NCBI GenBank assembly: GCA_036389315.1
Contig: DASVQF010000008.1
Span: 1 to 64,000 of the forward strand
Origin: DASQYE01 sp036389315
GTDB lineage: Bacteria > Acidobacteriota > Blastocatellia > Pyrinomonadales > Pyrinomonadaceae
Reading direction: 5' to 3'
DNA: 64,000 bases
Shown: positions 52,141 to 61,501 of the stretch, piece by piece
How the letters are laid out: each line of letters opens with the position of its first letter
Position numbering within the stretch: position 1 is the stretch's first letter
Notes under the pieces: model-generated
Told to the model about the DNA's origin: nothing
The model's input: only the letters and a program-made list of their open reading frames with translations
Database searches by the model: none
Program-made: the position numbers and the translations under genes

Positions 52141-52170
52141 TTGACTGCTTGTGAAAATGCGTGCTAGACT
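52141..52170 (+). promoter_or_regulatory. promoter of the atp operon
   Basis: TTGACT at 52141-52146 and TAGACT at 52165-52170 are separated by 18 bp. The longest ORF for the b' subunit would begin at GTG 52161, inside this promoter, so ATG 52248 is the better start. Confidence 0.55.
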
Positions 52171-52247
52171 CGCAAGCTTTTGATAAGCGTAAGCTTTCTC
52201 GAATATACAACCTGCAAGCGAGACTTTATTTAAGCCTTACGATTGTT

Positions 52248-52733
52248 ATGATCTTCCTGGGCTTCGCCGAGAACTCTATCCAGCTCGTACCCGACGGTAC
52301 GCTCTTCGTTCACATCGCGCTCATCTTAATAATGGTGGCTGTCCTCAACGCCACGCTTTTCAAGCCCATCAATCGTATTCTGGAAGAGCGCGAGCGTCGC
52401 ACGCGAGGCCGTTCGGGCAGTGCCCGTGAAATCCTGCGTGATGTCGAGGAGAAGATGAGTCTCTACGAGCGGACGCTGCGCGAGGCTCGTTCGGAAGGCT
52501 ACCGTCTGATGGAGCAGGAGCGTGCGACGGCCATGCGCGAGCGCCAGATCAAACTGGACGCCGTTCGGGAAGAGATTGGGCGATCCATAGCCGAGCAAAA
52601 GGAAGCGATCAATGCGCAGGTGGAGCGCGCGCGCACGACATTGAAAGCCAATTCGATACAGGCAGCGGCCGAGTTGGGCGCTCATATTCTCCATCGCCCG
52701 TTGAGTTCTTCTGTCGTGCAGGGGCTCGGCTGA
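52248..52733 (+). CDS. atpF2: F-type ATP synthase subunit b'
   Basis: The 161-aa product begins MIFLGFAENSIQLVPDGTLF, followed by one transmembrane helix (FVHIALILIMVAVLNATLF) and FKPI, the b/b' hallmark, then a long charged helix that forms half the peripheral stalk. ORF sequence continues upstream to 52161, but that start lies inside the promoter. A second b-type gene follows, as in synthases with heterodimeric stalks. Confidence 0.85.
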   Translation: MIFLGFAENSIQLVPDGTLFVHIALILIMVAVLNATLFKPINRILEERERRTRGRSGSAREILRDVEEKMSLYERTLREARSEGYRLMEQERATAMRERQIKLDAVREEIGRSIAEQKEAINAQVERARTTLKANSIQAAAELGAHILHRPLSSSVVQGLG

Positions 52734-52750
52734 GGTGGACGGATTCAGTT

Positions 52751-53302
52751 ATGCATAGTGCTTTCATGACATATATGGTTTTGCTCTGGCTGGCCGAAGG
52801 GGAGGCCGCGCCGTGGTGGAACAGGCCGGGCCTGGAGCTCTGGAAGTTCTTCAATCTCTTTCTCTTTGTCGGTGCTCTCGTTTATATCCTTCGCCGCCCC
52901 GTGAGCGATGCTTTGCGGGCGCGGCGTGAAGGCATACGGCGAGAGCTGATGCGCGCTCAGGAAGAGCGCGACGCAGCCAACGCGAAACTTGAAGAGGTCA
53001 AGGTGCGTCTGGCGCGTCTGGATGAGGAAGTCGCAAGCGTGCGCGAGCAGGCCAGAAGGGAAGCTGAAGAAGAGCGCGAGCGCATTCGTCGCTCGACGGA
53101 TGAAGAGGCGGAGAAGTTGCGCGAGCAGGCCCGGCGTGAGATAGAGAGTGCAGGCAAGGCTGCGCGCCACGAACTGAGGCGCTTTGCCGCCGAGCAGAGT
53201 GTGCGGCTGGCGGAAGAGATGATCCGGCGCGACATACGGCCCGAAGACGATCAGCGTCTGGTCAATCGGCAGGTCGAGGAACTGGGGGGAATCAGGCGTT
53301 GA
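52751..53302 (+). CDS. atpF: F-type ATP synthase subunit b
   Basis: The 183-aa product has an N-terminal membrane helix (LELWKFFNLFLFVGALVYIL, residues 28-47) followed by RRPVSDALRARREG and an uninterrupted Arg/Glu coiled-coil to the end. It is the second stalk subunit. The stop overlaps the delta start (TTGA at 53299-53302). Confidence 0.9.
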   Translation: MHSAFMTYMVLLWLAEGEAAPWWNRPGLELWKFFNLFLFVGALVYILRRPVSDALRARREGIRRELMRAQEERDAANAKLEEVKVRLARLDEEVASVREQARREAEEERERIRRSTDEEAEKLREQARREIESAGKAARHELRRFAAEQSVRLAEEMIRRDIRPEDDQRLVNRQVEELGGIRR

Positions 53303-53841
53303 GCGTACAGACGGTGGCCCGCCGCTACGCAGCGGCGCTGGCCGATGTGGTCACGGCACGGGGCGAAGCCCGCCAGGTACAAGAAGAGTTGTCTGCATGG
53401 GAATTGATGATGCAGTCGAACGCGGGGCTGCTGGAAGTCTTTCGTAATCCGACCGTTCCCTACGAGCAGAAGCGAAAGGTCTTGACGGCGCTCGTCGCTC
53501 GTACGCGCGTGAGGGCGACGACGGCCAATTTCCTGCAAGTCCTGCTGCAAAATCAGCGCCTCACCGATCTGGGAGAAATCAACAAGCGTTTCGCGCAAGT
53601 GCTGGACGAGCGCGCGGGGGTCGTCTCGGCCGAGGTGACGACGGCCCGTCCCGTCCCGGAAACTTCGCAGGAAGCCTTGCGCGCCCAGCTCTCAAGCTTG
53701 ACGGGCAAGGACGTGCGCTTGACCTTTAAGACCGACGAGGAGTTAATCGGCGGCATGGTGACGCGCATCGGCTCGACCATCTACGACGGCTCGGTGCGCA
53801 GCCAGTTACAGCTAGCAAAGGAGAAGCTGGCCGGCAAGTAA
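53299..53841 (+). CDS. atpH: F-type ATP synthase subunit delta
   Basis: The 180-aa OSCP/delta subunit has VARRYAAALADVV at the N-terminus and the C-terminal LIGGMVTRIGSTIYDGSVRSQL signature in two parts. It joins F1 to the b/b' stalk. It starts at TTG, coupled to atpF. Confidence 0.93.
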   Translation: MSVQTVARRYAAALADVVTARGEARQVQEELSAWELMMQSNAGLLEVFRNPTVPYEQKRKVLTALVARTRVRATTANFLQVLLQNQRLTDLGEINKRFAQVLDERAGVVSAEVTTARPVPETSQEALRAQLSSLTGKDVRLTFKTDEELIGGMVTRIGSTIYDGSVRSQLQLAKEKLAGK

Positions 53842-53910
53842 CAGGCAGGGCTCGCGGCTGAGGGAAAAGGCTTTTTCGGCCACGGCGTTCTTTATCACAG
53901 AGGAATTATT

Positions 53911-55518
53911 ATGGAACCGATCAGAGCTAACGAGATCAACGAGATTATTCGCCAGCAGATAGAGAACTTCGACGGCGGCGTGACCGTCTCGGAGGTCGGA
54001 ACGGTGATTAAGGTCGGCGACGGCATCGCCGAGATTCACGGCCTGGAAAAGGTCATGGCCGGCGAGCTTCTGGAGTTTCCGCATGACGTGCGCGGGCTGG
54101 CTTTGAACCTCGAAGAGGACAAGGTCGGCGCGGTGCTCTTCGGCGATTTCCAGAAGATCAAAGAGGGCGACATAGTCAAGCGCACGAAGCGCATTATGGA
54201 GGTTCCCGTCGGCGACGCGCTCGTCGGCCGCGTCGTTGACGCTCTCGGCAATCCGATTGACGAGCGTGGGCCCATCATCACGGATTCATACATGTCCATC
54301 GAGCGTATAGCCCCCGGCATCATTGATCGCCAGCCGGTAAAGGAGCCTCTGCAAACCGGGCTCAAAGCGATTGACTCGATGGTTCCGATTGGGCGCGGGC
54401 AGCGCGAACTTATCATCGGTGATCGTCAGACGGGCAAGACCGCCGTGGCCGTCGATACGATCATCAATCAAAAAGGGAAAGACGTGATCTGCATCTACGT
54501 CGCCATCGGCCAGAAGGCTTCGACCGTGGCGCAGGTCGTCAAGACGTTGCAGGACTTCGGGGCGATGGACTACACCATCATCGTCAAGGCCACTGCCTCA
54601 GACCCGGCGGCGATGCAGTTCCTAGCGCCTTATGCCGGCGTCGCTATGGGCGAGTACTTTCGCGACAACGGTCGTCACGCTCTGACCATCTACGACGATC
54701 TGTCCAAGCAGGCGGCGGCCTATCGTGAAATCTCGCTGCTGCTTCGTCGTCCGCCCGGACGCGAGGCTTATCCGGGCGACGTTTTCTACCTGCACTCGCG
54801 CCTGCTTGAGCGCGCGGCCAAGATGTCTGACGCGAGGGGCGGCGGCTCTCTGACGAGCCTGCCCGTGATCGAGACACAGGCGGGCGACATCTCCGCTTAC
54901 ATTCCGACGAACGTCATTTCGATTACGGACGGCCAGATATTCTTAGAAGCAGACCTCTTCAACAGCGGCATTCGCCCGGCCATCAACGTCGGCAACTCTG
55001 TCTCGCGCGTGGGCGGCTCGGCGCAGGTCAAGGCGATGAGGCAGGTCGCGGGCACGCTCCGTCTGGACTTGGCCCAGTTCCGCGAGCTGCAAGCCTTCGC
55101 GCAGTTCGGCTCCGATCTTGATAAGGCTACGCAGGCGCAGCTTTCGCGAGGCCAACGCCTGACCGAAATACTGAAGCAGCCGCAGTATCAACCGATGGAT
55201 GTCGAAAAGCAGGTCTTGGTCATTTGGGCTGCGACGAACGGCTACGTTGACGATGTGCCGGTTGAAAACGTCCGCCGCTTCGAGACGGAGCTGCTGCGCT
55301 TCGTCGAAAACTCTCATCCGGGCGTGCTGCAAAGCATACGCGAGAAGAAGACGCTGACCGACGACATTAAGAACGATCTCAAGCAGGTGCTCGGCGATTT
55401 CAAGGATCGCTGGAGCGAAGAGACAGCCGTGGCTAAACGCGCGGGCGTGGGCGGGCCCGCTCCGCAAGCGACGCCGCAGAGCGCGACGGCCGCGCAGACG
55501 ACTGCCGCCGGGGCATAA
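53911..55518 (+). CDS. atpA: F-type ATP synthase subunit alpha
   Basis: The 535-aa non-catalytic nucleotide-binding subunit has GDRQTGKTAVAVDT (P-loop, about 169-182), the arginine finger region SVSRVGGSAQVKAM and the family signature PAINVGNSVSRVG. AGAGGAATT precedes the ATG. The C-terminal 25 residues are an Ala/Thr/Gln-rich extension. The beta and epsilon genes do not follow. Confidence 0.96.
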   Translation: MEPIRANEINEIIRQQIENFDGGVTVSEVGTVIKVGDGIAEIHGLEKVMAGELLEFPHDVRGLALNLEEDKVGAVLFGDFQKIKEGDIVKRTKRIMEVPVGDALVGRVVDALGNPIDERGPIITDSYMSIERIAPGIIDRQPVKEPLQTGLKAIDSMVPIGRGQRELIIGDRQTGKTAVAVDTIINQKGKDVICIYVAIGQKASTVAQVVKTLQDFGAMDYTIIVKATASDPAAMQFLAPYAGVAMGEYFRDNGRHALTIYDDLSKQAAAYREISLLLRRPPGREAYPGDVFYLHSRLLERAAKMSDARGGGSLTSLPVIETQAGDISAYIPTNVISITDGQIFLEADLFNSGIRPAINVGNSVSRVGGSAQVKAMRQVAGTLRLDLAQFRELQAFAQFGSDLDKATQAQLSRGQRLTEILKQPQYQPMDVEKQVLVIWAATNGYVDDVPVENVRRFETELLRFVENSHPGVLQSIREKKTLTDDIKNDLKQVLGDFKDRWSEETAVAKRAGVGGPAPQATPQSATAAQTTAAGA

Positions 55519-55522
55519 AAGC

Positions 55523-55592
55523 AGTGGCGAGTGACAAGTGACGAGTGACAAGCAGGAAACGGCTTTCATCCCGTCACTTGTCACTCGCCACT
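55523..55592. repeat. perfect 21-bp inverted repeat between atpA and atpG
   Basis: The arms 55523-55543 and 55572-55592 are perfectly complementary around a 28-nt spacer. They are composed of repeated AGTGAC-like words. The element fills the gap between the alpha and gamma genes and may act as an mRNA-processing or attenuation stem that lowers gamma expression. Confidence 0.7.
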
Positions 55593-55605
55593 TATCACTG
55601 ATGAT

Positions 55606-56502
<897 letters not shown>

Positions 56503-56526
56503 AGGATAAAGTCAAGAATGAAAGGG

Positions 56527-56556
56527 AAGGGAAGCTGACTCCGAGTCGCTTCCCTT
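56527..56556 (+). terminator. atp operon terminator
   Basis: AAGGGAAGC (56527-56535) pairs with GCTTCCCTT (56548-56556), with an inner GACT/AGTC stem, and is followed by TCGTCTT. It lies 25 bp after atpG. Confidence 0.65.
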
Positions 56557-56568
56557 TCGTCTTAGTAA

Positions 56569-57042
56569 ATGGAAAGAGCCATTGATGCAGAAGCGACCTG
56601 GGGCGGGCGGGCCTGGCGCTATCTGCCGCTTCTCGTGTGGATGGCTCTGATCTTCTTCTTTTCGACGGGCGAGCTGTCGGCCGGAAACACTTCGCGCATA
56701 GTGCGCCCCGTGCTCCTCTGGCTGTTTCCGGAGATCAGCGAAGAGCGCATAGCCTTCGTGCACTTCCTCGTCCGCAAGGGCGCGCACTTTACCGAATACG
56801 CCATCCTGGCTCTCCTGGCCGCGCGCGCTTTCTCCACTTCGTCGCGTGCGCTTTTGCGGCGTCGCTGGTTCACCTGCGCGCTCTTGCTCGTACTCTTCTA
56901 CGCGCTCTCGGACGAATTTCATCAAACCTTCGTGCCCTCGCGCACCGGCTCCATCTACGACAGCCTGATAGATATGAGTGGTGGCCTCATGGCGCTCCTC
57001 TGCCGCAAGCTCTGGCGCAGGCGAAAAGAGAAGCGGGACTGA
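56569..57042 (+). CDS. VanZ-family membrane protein
   Basis: The 157-aa protein has about four transmembrane helices. It has the VanZ pattern: an N-terminal PLLVWMALIFFFSTGEL helix, KGAHFTEYAILALLAA, and YALSDEFHQTFVPSRTGSIYD with the conserved DE..Q..(V/P)xRxxxxxD residues. VanZ confers low-level teicoplanin resistance in enterococci; chromosomal homologs like this are widespread and their role is unknown. Confidence 0.87.
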   Translation: MERAIDAEATWGGRAWRYLPLLVWMALIFFFSTGELSAGNTSRIVRPVLLWLFPEISEERIAFVHFLVRKGAHFTEYAILALLAARAFSTSSRALLRRRWFTCALLLVLFYALSDEFHQTFVPSRTGSIYDSLIDMSGGLMALLCRKLWRRRKEKRD

Positions 57043-57140
57043 CCTTCTCATCCTTGATTTTCTTCTTCTCTCATGAAACTATTGAAGCTTGAAGTTCCTG
57101 GGATTTTGGAGCGTAGCTTGAGAAGGAGATTTTGAAGCAC

Positions 57141-58331
57141 ATGGGAATCCTTGACAGACTTAATCCCCTCAATCAATTCATCGAAGTCATCGAGTGGCTC
57201 GACGAGACGGGCAACACGATGCTCTATCGTTTCCCCGTGCAGGATCAGGAGATCAAGAACGGCGCGCGCCTGACCGTGCGCGAATCGCAGGCTGCGGTCT
57301 TCGTCTTTCAAGGCCAGATCGCGGATGTCTTTCCTCCTGGCTTCTACACGATTGACGGGGGCAACACTCCCATCCTCTCCAAGCTCGGCGCGTGGAAATA
57401 CGGCTTCAACTCGCCCTTCAAAGCCGAAGTCTATTTCGTCAACACCAAGCAGTTCACAGACCTCAAATGGGGCACGATGAATCCGATCATGATGCGGGAC
57501 GCGGATTTCGGAATGGTGCGCCTCAGAGCCTTCGGCATCTACTCGATGCGCGTCGCAGACCCGCGCGCCTTCATCAAGGAGGTCGCCGGCACTAACGGCC
57601 GCTTCGAGACCGAAAACATCGAGGGCCAGCTCAAGCGCACGCTCGTCAGCGGCTTCACGGACGCGCTCGGCGAATCGAAGATCGCTGCGCTTGACCTCGC
57701 TTCCAACTACGACGAGCTGGCCCGCTTCAGCCGCACGAAGCTGAACGAGGAGTTCAAATCCTTCGGCCTTGAGCTGACCAAATTCATCATCGAGAACATC
57801 TCCTTGCCGCCGGAGGTCGAGGCGGCTATGGACAAGCGCACTTCGATGGGCGTGATCGGCGACGTGGGACGCTACGCGCAGTTCCAGGCGGCCGACGCCA
57901 TGCGTGACGCGGCGCAGAATCCGTCGGGAGGCGCGGGCACGGGCGCTGGCTTAGGCGCAGGCTTCGCCATCGGCAACGTGATGGCCGGGCAGATGGCCAA
58001 CGCCATGAACCCGCAGCAACAGCATCAGCAGAACACTCAAGGGGGAAGCCAGACGGGTTCCGCGACCGTCAAGTGTCCGAAGTGCGGCGTCGCCAACACG
58101 GGCGCTTCCAAGTTTTGCAACGAGTGCGGCGCGAAGCTTGAAGTCGCTGCGTCAACTGTGCCGTGCGTTAAGTGCGGCGCTGATCTTCCGGAGGGCGCGA
58201 AGTTCTGCAACCAGTGCGGAGCCAAGCAGGAGAAGCCACGTTGCCCGAACTGCCAGGCGGAGGCCGCGCCCGGCGCTAAGTTCTGCAACGAGTGCGGGAC
58301 AAAGATCGAAGGTGGTGAGCCGACCAGTTGA
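57141..58331 (+). CDS. SPFH-domain protein with three C-terminal zinc ribbons
   Basis: ATG 57141 (MGILDRL) is preferred to TTG 57132; AAGGAG is at 57123-57128. Residues 1-285 form a prohibitin/stomatin-like (SPFH, virion core protein-like) domain: YRFPVQDQEIKNGARLTVRE, split here, and FIIENISLPPEVEAAMDKR. A Gly/Gln-rich hinge (290-330) precedes three CxxC..CxxC ribbons (KCPKCG.., CVKCG.., CPNCQ..) at about 335-392. Bacillus YdjI, recruited to stressed membranes, is a relative. The zinc ribbons probably bind a client or partner. Confidence 0.85.
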   Translation: MGILDRLNPLNQFIEVIEWLDETGNTMLYRFPVQDQEIKNGARLTVRESQAAVFVFQGQIADVFPPGFYTIDGGNTPILSKLGAWKYGFNSPFKAEVYFVNTKQFTDLKWGTMNPIMMRDADFGMVRLRAFGIYSMRVADPRAFIKEVAGTNGRFETENIEGQLKRTLVSGFTDALGESKIAALDLASNYDELARFSRTKLNEEFKSFGLELTKFIIENISLPPEVEAAMDKRTSMGVIGDVGRYAQFQAADAMRDAAQNPSGGAGTGAGLGAGFAIGNVMAGQMANAMNPQQQHQQNTQGGSQTGSATVKCPKCGVANTGASKFCNECGAKLEVAASTVPCVKCGADLPEGAKFCNQCGAKQEKPRCPNCQAEAAPGAKFCNECGTKIEGGEPTS

Positions 58332-58620
58332 CCGGAAGTGAAGCTTTCTCTGACGGGAGCGCCGAAGCACTTACGCGTTTTACTCGGCGCTCCGAACTTC
58401 TCACGAAGTCTCCTCTAACAAACAACCGAACAGGGGCATCCGAAACTTGATGTGCGATTGGGCCCACCGCGCCTGAGAGCGATGCGAGAGCGCGCGACCC
58501 AATGTTCTTCGGCGGATAACCGTCAACATCCGTTCCACTCTCCTGAGTCGTAATGTTATTCTCAGGCCGTCTCCGAAGATTCGTTTGGCTACTCTTTTCG
58601 GTCAGGAGCACCAGGACTTT
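58332..58620. other. intergenic region with hairpin
   Basis: GGAGCGCCGA (58356-58365) and TCGGCGCTCC (58384-58393) form a 10-bp stem that may end the SPFH transcript, though no T-tract follows. The rest of this 289-bp gap shows no gene or clear promoter. Confidence 0.45.
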
Positions 58621-59886
58621 ATGTTGAGACATTTCCGACGACCTCGGCGCGTTTGTATCACGGGAATGGGCTGCGTCACGCCCGTCGGGATCGGGCGCGA
58701 AGCGTTCTGGCGCGCGCTGCACACAGGAGAGAGCGGCGTCCGGCGCATAGAGTCATTCGATGTCGCGGACTCGCCCGTTAAGATCGCGGCCGAAGTGCGC
58801 GGCTTCGACTGGGAGGCCCAGCTTAATCCGAAAGACCGCAAGCACGTCCCGCGCACAGTCCCCCTGGCCCTCGCGGCCGCGCGCGAAGCCCTGGACGATG
58901 CCGGAATCCAACCGGGTGATCTGACCCTGGCGGAGCGGCGCGAGATAGGCGTCATCCTCGGCACGGGCGGCGGCGGCCTGGCCTTCACAGAGCATCAATA
59001 CGAATACTGGTACATTGGCCCACGCTACAAGGCTAGCGTCTATACGATTCCGTCATCCACGCACGGCGGTCTGTCGAGCGAGCTTTCGATGGTCTTCGGC
59101 CTGCGCGGCCTCTCGCACATCATCTCGACGGGTTGCACAAGCTCGACCGATGCGATTGCTTATGCGGCCGAGCACATCGCGCTCGGGCGACAGGAGGCCA
59201 TGCTGGCCGGAGGCGTGGACGCTCCGCTCGCGCCCGGCATCCTCGCCGGGTTCAATCTGATGACAGTGCTCACGGCCGCATGGAACGAGGAGCCGGAGCG
59301 CGCCTCTCGTCCCTTCTCGCGTGATCGCTCGGGGATAGTCCTCGGCGAAGGCGCTTGGATTTACGTGCTCGAAGAGTACGAGCGCGCCCGTCGTCGCGGC
59401 GCGAGCATCTACGCAGAGATTACGGGGTACGGCGCGACGTGCGACGCCTATCATCGTGTGCGGTTGGAAGAGACCGGCGACGAGCCCGCGCGTGCCATGA
59501 TGCTCGCGATGGAAGATGCCGGGCGCACGGCCGAAGAGATTGATTACGTCAACCTGCACGGCACTTCGACCGTTCTCAACGACCGCATCGAAACGCACGC
59601 GCTCAAGCTCGCGCTCAAGGAGCATGCTCCTCGCATTCCGATGTCCGCCACCAAATCACAGCTCGGCCACCCGCAAGGGGCGAGCGGAGCCGCCGGACTC
59701 GGCGCAACGCTTTGCGCCATGCAGACCAGCCTGATTCCGCCGACGATCAACCTGGACGTGCCCGACCCGGAATGCGATCTCGATTACGTGCCGAAGGAGG
59801 CGCGCGAGCGTAGCGTGCGCGTCGCGCTCTGCAACTGCATCGGGTTCGGCTCCAAGAACAGCGCGCTCGTCGTCGAAAAAGTCTGA
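58621..59886 (+). CDS. beta-ketoacyl synthase, KS-alpha/FabF type
   Basis: The start is ATG 58621 (421 aa). Catalytic residues are complete: Cys in ISTGCTSSTDAIAYA, His in NLHGTSTVLND and His in QLGHPQGASGAAG. The TGCTSS(L/T)DA and AGGVDAPLAPG wording is nearer to type II polyketide KS-alpha than to housekeeping FabF, which has AxACA. Downstream lie an esterase-like protein, a methyltransferase and a flavoprotein. No ACP or chain-length factor is present. Confidence 0.85.
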   Translation: MLRHFRRPRRVCITGMGCVTPVGIGREAFWRALHTGESGVRRIESFDVADSPVKIAAEVRGFDWEAQLNPKDRKHVPRTVPLALAAAREALDDAGIQPGDLTLAERREIGVILGTGGGGLAFTEHQYEYWYIGPRYKASVYTIPSSTHGGLSSELSMVFGLRGLSHIISTGCTSSTDAIAYAAEHIALGRQEAMLAGGVDAPLAPGILAGFNLMTVLTAAWNEEPERASRPFSRDRSGIVLGEGAWIYVLEEYERARRRGASIYAEITGYGATCDAYHRVRLEETGDEPARAMMLAMEDAGRTAEEIDYVNLHGTSTVLNDRIETHALKLALKEHAPRIPMSATKSQLGHPQGASGAAGLGATLCAMQTSLIPPTINLDVPDPECDLDYVPKEARERSVRVALCNCIGFGSKNSALVVEKV

Positions 59887-59962
59887 GACATGTTGCTTCG
59901 GAATAGAAATCTCTTGGTTTGAACGAAAATCTGGAGTATAAAACAGGCGAAGGAGATCGAAA

Positions 59963-60694
59963 ATGAGATACCTCACGGCCCTGCTCTTCACGCTTCTTTT
60001 CCTTTCATCCTCAACACCCGCGCAGGAGGTGGAAAAGAATCTCATCACATCAGGTAAGCGGACGCGCGCCTATTACCTGTTCGTGCCGAAGACTGTCAAA
60101 GCTCCGGCCCCTGTGATCGTGCTGCTTCACGGGTCGGGCCGCAACGGCTCGATCATGGTCGATAAGTGGAAAGACCTGGCTAAGAAAGAGGGCGTCATCC
60201 TGGTCGGCCCCGACGCCGTCAACCCGCAACAGTGGAGTATTCCGCATGATGGGCCCAACTTCCTCCATGACGTAGTCGAAGAAGTAAAAGCGAAGCACCC
60301 AGTAGACCAGCGCCGCATCTACCTCTTCGGTCATTCGGCCGGGGCCTGCTACGCGCTGCAAATGTCCCTGATCGAATCGGAATATTTCGCGGCGACGGCC
60401 ATCCACGCTGGCGCGCTCAGCACGGAAGACTTTTCGCTCTTCCAGTTCGCGCGGCGCAAGACTCCGATAGCCATCTGGGTCGGCACTGTTGACGAGTTTT
60501 TCCCCTTAAAGGCCGTGCGCGCGACGCGCGACGAGTTGAACCGTCAAGGCTTCGCTGCGGAGCTGACGGAGATGCCGGATCACGACCACTGGTATTACGA
60601 CCTCGCTCCGAAGATCAATCGCAACGCCTGGGACTTCTTGCAGAAGCACCGGCTCAACGCCGATCAGAAGTTCGAGCAGTATGACATCAACTAG
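59963..60694 (+). CDS. exported alpha/beta-hydrolase (esterase/depolymerase type)
   Basis: The 243-aa protein has a signal peptide (LTALLFTLLFLSSSTPAQ). HGSGRNG forms the oxyanion loop, Ser lies in GHSAGAC, Asp in VDEFFP and His in DHDHWYYD. It resembles LpqC/PHB-depolymerase-type esterases. It lies 8 bp upstream of the methyltransferase. Confidence 0.82.
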   Translation: MRYLTALLFTLLFLSSSTPAQEVEKNLITSGKRTRAYYLFVPKTVKAPAPVIVLLHGSGRNGSIMVDKWKDLAKKEGVILVGPDAVNPQQWSIPHDGPNFLHDVVEEVKAKHPVDQRRIYLFGHSAGACYALQMSLIESEYFAATAIHAGALSTEDFSLFQFARRKTPIAIWVGTVDEFFPLKAVRATRDELNRQGFAAELTEMPDHDHWYYDLAPKINRNAWDFLQKHRLNADQKFEQYDIN

Positions 60695-60702
60695 CCGTCT
60701 TT

Positions 60703-61464
60703 ATGTTCGAGCGTTTCCGCCAGCGTAGCTACGAGCTTGAGCACCTTGATAAGGGCGATTACACGCCCGAAGAGTACGAGGGGTGCATGGTCGAGCTGCG
60801 CCTGGTCAACGAGTACCTGGGGGACGCGAGCGCCCTGGCGCGCACGTTGTTTCCGGAGGTCTTGCGCGCGGGCCTCTGTGACTTCTCCGTGCTGGATGTC
60901 GGCGCGGGCTCGGGCGAGCTGCTGAGAGTGACGGCACGTTGGGCCCAGAGCAGGGGAAGGCGCGCGCGGCTGGTCGGGCTTGAGCTTAACGCGCGCTCGG
61001 CCCGGGCGATTCTTGAAGAGTCTCAAGAGTATGCTTCGATCAGCGCCGTGCGTGGCGATGCGCTCAGGCTTCCCTTCGAGGATAGCAGGTTCGATTACGC
61101 CATCTGCTCGCTCTTCACGCACCACTTTGAGGACGAAGGGGTCGTCAATGTCCTGCGGGAGTTGGCGCGCGTGGCCCGTCGCCGCATCATTGTCATAGAC
61201 CTTAATCGTCACCCTCTGGCCTACTTTCTATATACGACCGTGGGGCGGCTCTTTCTGCACAACCGTTTGCTGCGCGAGGACGGCGCGCTCTCCATCCTCC
61301 GCAGCTTTCGCCCCGAAGAGCTTTGCAGCCTGGCGGAGCGCGCAGGGCTCTCTCAGATCAGCGTGCGCCGCCGCTTCCCCTTTCGCCTGGTCTTGAGCGC
61401 GGACGCCTTGAAGGAGCAGGCCGCAAGCGCACGGCGACTCTCTGTGACGACGCGCGCGGCCTGA
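60703..61464 (+). CDS. class I SAM-dependent methyltransferase
   Basis: The 253-aa methyltransferase has motif I VLDVGAGSGELLRV at about 64-77, the acidic loop GLELNARS, and post-I GDALRLPFEDSRFDYAICSLFTHH in two parts. It resembles the methyltransferases that accompany ketosynthases and GGR-like flavoproteins in small polyketide loci. Confidence 0.87.
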   Translation: MFERFRQRSYELEHLDKGDYTPEEYEGCMVELRLVNEYLGDASALARTLFPEVLRAGLCDFSVLDVGAGSGELLRVTARWAQSRGRRARLVGLELNARSARAILEESQEYASISAVRGDALRLPFEDSRFDYAICSLFTHHFEDEGVVNVLRELARVARRRIIVIDLNRHPLAYFLYTTVGRLFLHNRLLREDGALSILRSFRPEELCSLAERAGLSQISVRRRFPFRLVLSADALKEQAASARRLSVTTRAA

Positions 61465-61501
61465 GAGAAGAGAAGAGCGCGATGGACTTAGCCTGAAGAG
61501 C

